Shown here: positions 7,007-14,179 of the stretch, one piece after another
Layout: the number at the start of each line of letters is the position of its first letter
Numbering within the stretch: position 1 is the first letter of the stretch
DNA from: Bacillota bacterium
Lineage (GTDB): Bacteria > Bacillota > Clostridia > Lachnospirales > Lachnospiraceae
Assembly: GCA_023389295.1 (NCBI GenBank)
Contig: JAEWEO010000164.1
Span: 1 to 16,503 of the forward strand
Direction: 5' to 3'
Length of the DNA stretch: 16,503 bases
The notes under the pieces: generated by a model
What the model was told of the DNA's origin: nothing
What the model saw: the letters and a program-made list of their open reading frames with translations, nothing else
Database searches by the model: none
Position numbers and translations under genes: made by a program

Positions 7007-8845
7007 TTAATAATAAACCAAGAAGGAATAATTAATCTTGCTGGAAACATAGTCATCTTCATTGTATACAACAATATAATAATCCCCAGCTTCTAATTCC
7101 TGATCAATTACACGATAGTAACCATCATCCGTATACAATGTGGATTTTGCAATGGAATTAAACTCCCCGTCAATAATGCTGATATAAGTTTTTTGCATAT
7201 CACTATCATACTCAGATACACAGATCGCAGTTACGGTTCCTCCCTGTGGTAAGGAAATTTTATAGCCATCAATCGTGTTCGTATCATGCAAAGTTCCTGA
7301 TACAATAGTATTATTCTCAACTAATTGGGTCGTGTTTAAATTCTGGCTTTTTGATTCATCTTCGTATACCTGCTTTGCAGTCTTATTGTTTTTGTAGAAT
7401 TCTTCTGCTGTAATAGGAGAATTATAATTTAACTTCGTATATTGATATACATTTAATGCAAAATTTAAGTTCTGACTATCCACCAACATAAATGTATTAA
7501 TTCCAATCACCTCACCATACTCATTCAATAATGGACCTCCACTATTACCAGGTGAAATGGGTGCTGTTACTTGAATATAATCAATGCTATCAAATATACG
7601 AGAGACAGAGGATACAATTCCGCTCGATAACGATCCCGTAAGACCACGGGGACTACCAAGAGCATACACGGTATCTCCAACAACAAAATCTTCTTTGTAA
7701 GGAGTTAAATGCTCCGTTACAGCATCAATTGATAGAACCGCAATATCATAATTCTTATCATAGGCAAGTACTTCCATAACATCATGGGTTTTGTTCTTAT
7801 AATCAACTACTTTAATATTAGTTGCATCCTTAATAACATGATAATTTGTTATAAGAACACCGCTCATAATAAAAAATCCGGATCCGACATATTCACCTGT
7901 AGCTTTGGTTATTTGAAGCTCACAGGTAGACGGGGCACATTTAGCATAGATTTCTTTTGCCGTTAAAATCTTTGCTCCTTTATCTCTATCTTTTGGTTCA
8001 TCTACTACAGTAACCTTGAAGGTGACTTGATCTGCAGTTTCTGATGAAGTAATGGTAACTGTAGTTGTTCCTCTTTTTAGAGGGTCTAATAAAAGTTGTA
8101 TCTTATTGCTCTCCCATTCGCCCCAGCGACATGCTAAAACTTCAGGATTTTCAATAGAGAAGGTCAGATACTCCTCTGCCCCTATGTCTTTTGTTGTCAC
8201 AAAGATAATCTTCTGGTCATAAATTTTATATGAATTTGCTTCCGTAGATAGTTTTCCGGATGTTATCGTAACAGTACATCTACTGGATATATTTCCGGCG
8301 GTAGCTATGACCTCTACCTCACCGGCATCAAGTGCAGTCAATTTGCCTGTTTTGCTATTTATACTTGCAACTGTTTTATCTGAGACACTCCATGTAATTT
8401 CTCCACTTGTGCCATTTGCAGTTGCTACAAAAGTAAAAGTATCTCCAACTGTCAGGTTACCGGTCTTGGTTTTAAATTTGATGTTTGACACATCTACCGT
8501 AACCTTAATCTTAGATGTATAAACTTTATTACTTTGCTTTATTGTTACTGTAACTGTTGCGCTACCTTTTTTTACAGGAGTAATAACACCATTTTTACTA
8601 ACCTTTGCAACTTTTTCATTGCTAGTTTTAAAGGATACATTAGCTCCTTTTTTTAGATTTTTTAATTCAATTTGATAAGTCTTATAGCCAACATATAGTG
8701 TTACCTTATTTACAGTAGTCTTTGGTGTGGTACTGGTTGCTGCTTCTACTGTTATTGGTAGTCCACCAATCCCGGCAATAGGAGTTGAAACTGCCAAAAC
8801 GAATGATAATAGTATTCCCAAGGTGATCTTTAATAATCTTTTCAT
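7007..8845 (-). CDS. Exported Ig-like (BIG2) trypsin-like serine protease
   Basis: This is a 612-residue secreted protein. Residues 1-36 are a signal peptide ending near VEAA. Two bacterial Ig-like BIG2 domains follow at about 45-117 (SNEKVAKVSKNGVITPVKKGSATVTV) and 119-195 (SDKTVASINSKTGKLTALDAG), then a weaker Ig-like region at about 205-281. The HtrA/S1C-type trypsin domain spans about 305-465 with a full catalytic triad: His336 in ITNYHVI, Asp367 in YDIAVLSI and Ser435 in SPGNSGGPL. The tail (about 515-612) resembles a pre-peptidase C-terminal beta domain (DGYKISLPQGG, LEAGDYYIVVYNEDD). There is no PDZ domain, membrane anchor or FHA domain, unlike the other protease of the locus. GGAGGT lies five bases before the ATG. 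It is the last gene of the - strand cluster, after a 130-base gap, and may have its own promoter. Substrate unknown. Confidence 0.88.
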   Translation of the reverse strand: MKRLLKITLGILLSFVLAVSTPIAGIGGLPITVEAATSTTPKTTVNKVTLYVGYKTYQIELKNLKKGANVSFKTSNEKVAKVSKNGVITPVKKGSATVTVTIKQSNKVYTSKIKVTVDVSNIKFKTKTGNLTVGDTFTFVATANGTSGEITWSVSDKTVASINSKTGKLTALDAGEVEVIATAGNISSRCTVTITSGKLSTEANSYKIYDQKIIFVTTKDIGAEEYLTFSIENPEVLACRWGEWESNKIQLLLDPLKRGTTTVTITSSETADQVTFKVTVVDEPKDRDKGAKILTAKEIYAKCAPSTCELQITKATGEYVGSGFFIMSGVLITNYHVIKDATNIKVVDYKNKTHDVMEVLAYDKNYDIAVLSIDAVTEHLTPYKEDFVVGDTVYALGSPRGLTGSLSSGIVSSVSRIFDSIDYIQVTAPISPGNSGGPLLNEYGEVIGINTFMLVDSQNLNFALNVYQYTKLNYNSPITAEEFYKNNKTAKQVYEDESKSQNLNTTQLVENNTIVSGTLHDTNTIDGYKISLPQGGTVTAICVSEYDSDMQKTYISIIDGEFNSIAKSTLYTDDGYYRVIDQELEAGDYYIVVYNEDDYVSSKINYSFLVYY

Positions 8846-8975
8846 TCCCTACCTCCATTATGTTTATAGAAACAAAAGGCTCTTTTTTCCTTCTGTTACT
8901 TTAGTTATAGAAACCAATCTTTCAAGACTTAAATTCTCCGTCCTAAACTTTTAAGGTTTTACTCATGATCTTGTG

Positions 8976-10517
8976 CTAAAATTTGAACAGAAACTTTACT
9001 GGTCCAATGGTAATTACATCCTCACTTCGAAGTTTATTTGGTGAATGTATTTTCATACCATTAATCGACGTTCCATTCGTGGAATTAAGATCTTCAAGGT
9101 AAATAGCATTCTCATTAACAAAAAGTCTTGAATTTTCCTTTGAAATACCTTTGTTTTTTATTTGTAAATCACACTTTTTACCTCGCCCAATTATCAGTTC
9201 TTGATTCAAATAGAATTCTGTTCTACTTACATTACATTTATCGGATAACAGTATAATCTTCATATAGATTCCCGATTGAGATGAAGCATTTTTCACTTTC
9301 CTTCGCCTATGAAGGATTACTAACATAACTACTAAGAGAAGTAGGCTTATCGGTACAATTAAGAAAATTAACCATATTTTTATGCCCTCAAATCTGATAT
9401 TCGATAATTTAGAGATAACCGATACCTCTTGTACTTCCTCCGTTAAATCTCCAGATTTTGAACCACTCTCATTGTCAACAGCTTCTTTATTATCCTCCGT
9501 TTGCTCTCCGACACTATCTGTGCCAGAACCTCCTGATATTGCCGGCAAGACACTACTTTTGGAACCTGGTATCTTTACTGTACCGCTTGCATCAAATAGC
9601 GTGCCGTTTTCTCCTGTCGTCGCAAATATAATTCGATAATCATACTCCCCTTCGACCCCATTAAAATGTGTTATATCAAATGAGATCCGGTACAGATTAT
9701 TTACATAATCGGTAATTTCTTTTGCATTGTCTGCTTCCGTCTTATTGTCATACCCTAGTACAGAATATACTCCCAAAGAATATCTTGAGAAAGATCCCAA
9801 AATCTTTAAAGCTTCTTCTGATTCCTTTTTCTCATCTTCATCACTACTCTTTGATGGGAATCCGAAGGTATGAATAAGAACAGAGGAGGATAAAATCTTC
9901 TCTTTTACTTCTTCCTTTGTGACACCATTTTGGTCAGCCTCTATTCCATCTGTAACAATTACAAGATTATATAACTCACCCTCAGTTCTTTGTCTATTCT
10001 CTAAGTAGTTAATCGCCCCGATGATGGAAGTATACAAACTGGTTTGCTTAACATTATATTGTAGCTCTGACAATCTCTTATTCAGCTTTGATTGATCCTT
10101 AGTAAATTCACCATCAAACTCTAGTTCCTTCCCAAAGGTTGCAATTGCAAAGCTAGCGTTATCGCCTGCCGAAGAAAATACACTACTAACAAAGGTGGTT
10201 ACATTCTCCTTAAATCGAGGCATCGAAGTTGATATATCAATCAAAAACAGATACGACACAGTCTCCTTCCCGCTAACAACCCTTTCCATAGGCTCTGATT
10301 GTTGATAAGAATAGGTTTTATCAATGAGTGCGTCGGCAATTAATGTTTTTGTCTGTTTCTCATACGGTATATTTACATATGCATATAGTATATCCTGGTT
10401 GCAAAAGGTTTGTATAATTTGTGCATCAACCTCTGATACTGTTTGTTTTGCAGCAATCGGATGCGAAAACAATATTGAGATAACCAATACGCCTATAACC
10501 AATAAAATTTTTTTCAT
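8976..10517 (-). CDS. Exported VWA domain protein with membrane helix and cytosolic FHA domain
   Basis: This 513-residue membrane protein has a signal peptide at residues 1-23 (MKKILLVIGVLVISILFSHPIAA) and an extracytoplasmic von Willebrand A domain at about 86-280. The metal-ion site reads DISTS (Asp94, Ser96, Ser98) with VTDG (Asp190). A Ser/Gly/Glu-rich linker, a membrane helix (about 380-402, IWLIFLIVPISLLLLVVMLVIL) and the basic stop-transfer HRRRKVK follow. A C-terminal FHA domain (about 440-509) shows IIGRGKKCDLQI, ISKENSRLF and DLNSTNGTSING. FHA domains bind phosphothreonine peptides. The VWA domain could bind a protein through a metal ion. I chose the ATG at 10517 because GGAAGGAAG lies just upstream and the signal peptide starts cleanly there; the in-frame ATG at 10535 has no good ribosome binding site. 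It follows the PP2C gene after 108 bases. The partner is unknown. Confidence 0.87.
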   Translation of the reverse strand: MKKILLVIGVLVISILFSHPIAAKQTVSEVDAQIIQTFCNQDILYAYVNIPYEKQTKTLIADALIDKTYSYQQSEPMERVVSGKETVSYLFLIDISTSMPRFKENVTTFVSSVFSSAGDNASFAIATFGKELEFDGEFTKDQSKLNKRLSELQYNVKQTSLYTSIIGAINYLENRQRTEGELYNLVIVTDGIEADQNGVTKEEVKEKILSSSVLIHTFGFPSKSSDEDEKKESEEALKILGSFSRYSLGVYSVLGYDNKTEADNAKEITDYVNNLYRISFDITHFNGVEGEYDYRIIFATTGENGTLFDASGTVKIPGSKSSVLPAISGGSGTDSVGEQTEDNKEAVDNESGSKSGDLTEEVQEVSVISKLSNIRFEGIKIWLIFLIVPISLLLLVVMLVILHRRRKVKNASSQSGIYMKIILLSDKCNVSRTEFYLNQELIIGRGKKCDLQIKNKGISKENSRLFVNENAIYLEDLNSTNGTSINGMKIHSPNKLRSEDVITIGPVKFLFKF

Positions 10518-10625
10518 AATGTACTTCCTTCCCATTATCTTATTTGATCCTATGAAGTTAGCCGAATGTCAACTTTAATTTTGCATACAGTATATCAAAC
10601 TCCTTTAACATCATAGTTTCTTGAT

Positions 10626-11354
10626 CTAATCTTTTACAAAGATTGTAATGAGAGAGTAATTATCATTGAATGGCTTTATTCTTTGGATATGTCGAAGTAA
10701 CATAAAATCAGCCCATTGCTTTGGAGTGTCCGATTTCAAAAAATCCACCAATATCTCTTCATTGTACAAATATTCCCAAAAACCATCAGAACAAAGCAAG
10801 AAGGCGTCGCCCTCTTTTAAGCTTTGAGACTGATCAACTATTTTTGCGCTACCTTTTTCTCTACTACCGAAGACTCTCAGTAGGCTTGAACGGTCGTCAT
10901 CCAAGTTTATATCCTGATAGGTTGTTTCACCCGATAGAAATTTCTTAAAAGTAACGGAATGATCCTGTGTCACTTCGTGAATTTCGTTATTCGAGAGATA
11001 ATAAAGTCTGGAATCTCCCAAATGCCCCCATAACGCCTTAGTTTCAGAGATACATAGAGCAACCGCTGTTGTCTTCATATTTGAATAATTCAACTTTTCC
11101 TGATTCTCTTTTAATGTTTCATTTGCCTTATCAAAGGAGTTTTGAATATGGTCCGAGGAAGGTTCTTCTACCTTACTAATTTCTGATAGTAATGTCTGGG
11201 TAACTATCTTGGCAGCTATATCTCCGTTGCCATGTCCACCCAACCCGTCTGCCAATACAAAAATATGCAACCTATCATTTGAAACATACTCCAGATAATC
11301 TTCATTAATCTGCTTTCCACCTTTATTGGTATAGGTAAATATCTCAAGGTTCAT
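10626..11354 (-). CDS. PP2C-family Ser/Thr protein phosphatase
   Basis: This is a cytosolic metal-dependent phosphatase of 242 residues, the usual size of bacterial PP2C (PrpC/PstP catalytic domain). The metal-binding acids and motifs are in place: NEDY (Asp19), LADGLGGHGNGDIAA (Asp36, Gly37), GHLGDSRLYYL (Asp114), LLCSDGFWEYL (Asp190) and NDNYSLITIFV (Asp231). No membrane helix or extra domain is present. Such enzymes reverse the action of bacterial Ser/Thr kinases, here presumably the kinase at 14180-16426. The ribosome binding site is weak (AAAGTTGG). It lies 35 bases after the protease-FHA gene. It is the more canonical of the two phosphatases in the cluster. Confidence 0.92.
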   Translation of the reverse strand: MNLEIFTYTNKGGKQINEDYLEYVSNDRLHIFVLADGLGGHGNGDIAAKIVTQTLLSEISKVEEPSSDHIQNSFDKANETLKENQEKLNYSNMKTTAVALCISETKALWGHLGDSRLYYLSNNEIHEVTQDHSVTFKKFLSGETTYQDINLDDDRSSLLRVFGSREKGSAKIVDQSQSLKEGDAFLLCSDGFWEYLYNEEILVDFLKSDTPKQWADFMLLRHIQRIKPFNDNYSLITIFVKD

Positions 11355-11389
11355 TTATCGTTACCAACTTTCTACATGCAATATTCATT

Positions 11390-12628
11390 TTATTCCAGAT
11401 CTACATAAATCAAATTTTCCTTCTCACCCAAATAAAAAGAATCTTTCGGTCTAAGAGGATATGGTACATTTGGGGCTAATTTTTGACCATTGGAAAGATA
11501 GGTTCCGTACGTGGAGTTCGTATCCGTAAGAATAAAAATTTTATTACTCTCATCAAAATATATCTGACAATGTCTTGAACTCACACCGGGCGTATCCTCC
11601 TTGTAAACCAAACGACACAATTTCGTATCACGTCCGATTAGTATAGGTTGTGATGACAACCCGGTTGTTAGGCCCAGGTGTTGACTTGACATAGAATGTA
11701 ATACCGGAACTGCTTTTTTAATAAGAGGCTGTTCAGCAGGTGTCATAGGGTTAATAGGATTTTGCACCTCTTTCTTCTTGCCCTTATTTAACATTACAAT
11801 AACTATAATGATTATAAGAAGTAAAGTAACTGCACCACCAATCACCAGAATCAGGTACCAGTTAATATTCCCAACATCACCGACTTCATATGGGATATTG
11901 TTATTCTTAAGAATTGGAATTGCTTCTTCAATGCTGACCGCATAATTTAAATTGGCATCCAAAGTTGACCCTAAGGTATTGATTCCTACTACGAATCCAT
12001 TCTCATCCACAAGTGGGCCGCCTGAATTACCGTAATTTATACTAACATCCATTTGCAACAGTTGTCTTCCGCTACCGGATTCCGTTACAAAACGACTAAT
12101 ACGACCTCCTGTTACTGTGGCATCATTCTTTCCATAATAGTTAACAGCTTCAATGGTTTGATCTGCGGTATATGGGTATCCGATTGCAAATACAGAGCTA
12201 CCGACATAGGACTCATCTACTGTCTTTAGCATGAGGGCACTTCGTTCCTTGGTTGGCTTCGCCAATTTTAACAAAGCTATATCCTTCTCTGCATCGTATG
12301 TTACAACATATGCCTCCTCGTACGATTCTTTATCATAGGCAATCTGAAGAATTCCGGACCCTGCACTACCCCCATTTATCAAAAAGTCTTCAATTACATG
12401 ACAATTTGTAAGAATATATTGGGGATCTTCCTCTTCTATTCCAACAAAGAATCCTGTTCCTGTGCTATAATAAACTTCCCCCTCTTCATCTTGCAGTACT
12501 GAGACTACAAGTACAACTCCATCCAAAGAGGATTGTTTAAATTCGTTTGCATAAGCTGTTTTACCAAACGTCTCCATTATGGAAGTAAGTACCAGCACAG
12601 CAATAAATACCTTTACAAAACTTTTCAT
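11390..12628 (-). CDS. Exported trypsin-like protease with membrane helix and cytosolic FHA domain
   Basis: This 412-residue membrane protein joins an outside protease to an inside phosphopeptide reader. Residues 1-28 are a signal peptide (cleavage near AYANE). The S1C trypsin-like domain spans about 36-235 with the triad His77 (ILTNCHVIE), Asp116 (EKDIALLKL) and Ser202 (NYGNSGGPL). The membrane helix is about 257-280, followed by the basic stop-transfer NKGKKK, so the C-terminus faces the cytosol. The FHA domain (about 328-400) has ILIGRDTKLCRLV, GVSSRHCQI and DTNSTYGTYLSNG, close to the consensus. The ATG is preceded by AGAAGGAGAG. It lies 28 bases after the PP2C gene upstream and 35 before the next one, so it is surely cotranscribed with them. 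The domains are certain by motif; the idea that phosphorylation inside controls proteolysis outside is inference. Confidence 0.9.
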   Translation of the reverse strand: MKSFVKVFIAVLVLTSIMETFGKTAYANEFKQSSLDGVVLVVSVLQDEEGEVYYSTGTGFFVGIEEEDPQYILTNCHVIEDFLINGGSAGSGILQIAYDKESYEEAYVVTYDAEKDIALLKLAKPTKERSALMLKTVDESYVGSSVFAIGYPYTADQTIEAVNYYGKNDATVTGGRISRFVTESGSGRQLLQMDVSINYGNSGGPLVDENGFVVGINTLGSTLDANLNYAVSIEEAIPILKNNNIPYEVGDVGNINWYLILVIGGAVTLLLIIIIVIVMLNKGKKKEVQNPINPMTPAEQPLIKKAVPVLHSMSSQHLGLTTGLSSQPILIGRDTKLCRLVYKEDTPGVSSRHCQIYFDESNKIFILTDTNSTYGTYLSNGQKLAPNVPYPLRPKDSFYLGEKENLIYVDLE

Positions 12629-12656
12629 ATATACTCTCCTTCTAATCAGCTTTATT

Positions 12657-13484
12657 TTAATCCACGCACGATATGATTAGTGCCGTATAGTTATCCTGAT
12701 TATTCATTGATTTCTCATCAATTAGCTTACATAATTGTTCACATGCATAATCCGGGGATAGATTAAGCGCATCAGAAATTAACCTTTCATCAAGAAAGCT
12801 GCTGACACCATCCGTGCATAGGAGAAGCGTATCATTCTTTCTTAATTTAAGGGGTTTTTTATTAAAATCAATCTCTTCTACTTTTCTATTTCCTAAGAAC
12901 TCACTTAAGCGGGCACCATCTTTATTTGATTCAACCTCATCCTTATTTATAACTTCTTTATAAATTTCCTCCAGATATAGATTTGATCGATAGTTATGCT
13001 CCTTATTTAGCTTAACTAATATGCCGTTTCTTTTTAGATAAATTGTGCTATCTCCCACACTTGCCCAGTATGCCATTCCTTTATAGATTATCACCATGGC
13101 AACGGTAGTGCCTCCCTCCCCCTTGAATTTATTGGATAGGAGCTCATTTATATTATGTATACTCTCTAACAACTGCGTCGGGATATCAACTTCCCGGTCC
13201 AAATTGTGAAACCTCTGAACAAAACCTGTAACAGCCTCTTCACTAACTAACTTACCGTTCTTCATTCCGCCCATTCCATCCGCCACAATGGCAAATAAAC
13301 CTTTTTCATTGATTGCATTTACATCTAGGGCATTGATTAAAGCAAAGGAATCCTCCTGGCTGCTACGCTTCCCCAACTGCTGTAGATTGCTGACCAAATA
13401 AGATAACGCTCCCTCTTCTGAAGCTATTCGCCTTGTCTTACTATGGTCAGTTACCTTCTTACTATTCTTTTTAAATAGAAACAT
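12657..13484 (-). CDS. PP2C-family Ser/Thr protein phosphatase with basic N-terminal extension
   Basis: This is a cytosolic metal-dependent phosphatase of 275 residues from the chosen start. PP2C motifs are SSQEDSFALI (Asp45), AIVADGMGGMKNGKLVSEEAV (Asp69, Gly70), WASVGDSTIYL (Asp145), LLLCTDGVSSFL (Asp225) and QDNYTALII (Asp264). Before the domain there are about 25 basic residues (FLFKKNSKKVTDHSKTRR) that could bind a partner or the membrane face. I take the ATG at 13484, which has GGGAG nine bases upstream and overlaps the stop of the FHA gene by 14 bases. A TTG at 13520 would add 12 residues but lacks a ribosome binding site. The overlap implies translational coupling with the FHA adaptor, which suggests that these two proteins act together. 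Confidence 0.9.
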   Translation of the reverse strand: MFLFKKNSKKVTDHSKTRRIASEEGALSYLVSNLQQLGKRSSQEDSFALINALDVNAINEKGLFAIVADGMGGMKNGKLVSEEAVTGFVQRFHNLDREVDIPTQLLESIHNINELLSNKFKGEGGTTVAMVIIYKGMAYWASVGDSTIYLKRNGILVKLNKEHNYRSNLYLEEIYKEVINKDEVESNKDGARLSEFLGNRKVEEIDFNKKPLKLRKNDTLLLCTDGVSSFLDERLISDALNLSPDYACEQLCKLIDEKSMNNQDNYTALIISCVD

Positions 13485-14139
13485 TCCCTGTATCTCCCGT
13501 TTTTCTTGACTTCCAATCAAATTTATCGCTACAAAACGGTATAAACATCAGCTTTGTCTCACCAAAATCAATGATGTCATAGGCGTTTAACAAAGACGGA
13601 GTAAATATCTCATTTTCATTCAGATATATAACATTCTTACTCTCTGCAGGAATTAAGTTAAACTTATTGTTACGTTCGCTAAAGCTTAATCTTGCATGAT
13701 TTTCATAGGAGATGGTATTATCCTCTTTAATACAAATATCCATTTTTTCACTTCGTCCTATGGTATTAATCTGCCCTCTAATTTTATAATCCTTTCCAAT
13801 CTCTTTTCCTTCAATGCACACTAACCAACCTACCACCGGATCAATGCCAAGCTTTTCTTTCATTATTCCAACTGTTTTATTATTATCTTCTACTCGTTTT
13901 GGTTTAACATAATCCTTCGGAGGTAAGGTCTTCCCATCATTTAATACTGACTGTTCATGATCGTGTGAAGGAATTGTTGATCCTAGATTGTTGTAACCTG
14001 CAATGGGCCTAGTACGATTGTCGCTATTAACCGATATTGTACCAAAATTAATTTCCTGATTGTTATTATTACAGTAAGGGCAAGTAGTATAGATATTGTT
14101 GTCATATAAATGCCCCCTTCCACATTCAACCGCTGACAT
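13471..14139 (-). CDS. Zinc-ribbon FHA domain protein
   Basis: This is a soluble 222-residue protein, probably an adaptor that binds phosphothreonine. The N-terminus has a small zinc-binding knuckle (Cys6, His10, Cys20, Cys23; ECGRGHLY then TTCPYC). A polar, probably disordered linker (about 25-100) holds Ser/Thr residues, including DNNKTVGIMK with Thr89. The FHA domain at about 105-200 shows TIGRSEKMDICI (Gly128, Arg129, Ser130) and ISYENHARLSF (Asn147, His148), the residues expected for phosphothreonine recognition. The ATG is preceded by GGGGGT. The gene starts 40 bases after the kinase stop and overlaps the PP2C gene, so it sits between the writer and the eraser. By analogy with actinobacterial GarA and type VI secretion Fha, Thr89 could be the kinase's target that flips the FHA domain to self-binding; this is inference. 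Confidence 0.88.
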   Translation of the reverse strand: MSAVECGRGHLYDNNIYTTCPYCNNNNQEINFGTISVNSDNRTRPIAGYNNLGSTIPSHDHEQSVLNDGKTLPPKDYVKPKRVEDNNKTVGIMKEKLGIDPVVGWLVCIEGKEIGKDYKIRGQINTIGRSEKMDICIKEDNTISYENHARLSFSERNNKFNLIPAESKNVIYLNENEIFTPSLLNAYDIIDFGETKLMFIPFCSDKFDWKSRKTGDTGNVSI

Positions 14140-14179
14140 AAATGTACCCCCTAATTATATGTGTAAAATGTTCGCTTGA

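Noticed and set aside
8846..8975. AAAAG-AGC-CTTTT hairpin and two TTTCTATAA copies in the gap before the last protease
   Set aside because: The stem is only five A/T-rich pairs and the TATAA-like boxes lack -35 partners. Neither a terminator nor a promoter can be supported.
10518..10535. ATG at 10535 for the VWA-FHA protein
   Set aside because: It lacks a ribosome binding site and would put charged residues before an otherwise clean signal peptide. The ATG at 10517 has GGAAGGAAG upstream.
10518..10625. TTGACA on the - strand (10567-10572) as an internal promoter of the cluster
   Set aside because: No acceptable -10 box at 16-18 bases spacing.
13485..13520. TTG start at 13520 for the first PP2C gene
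   Set aside because: No ribosome binding site and a 50-base overlap with the FHA gene. The ATG at 13484 with GGGAG upstream is preferred.
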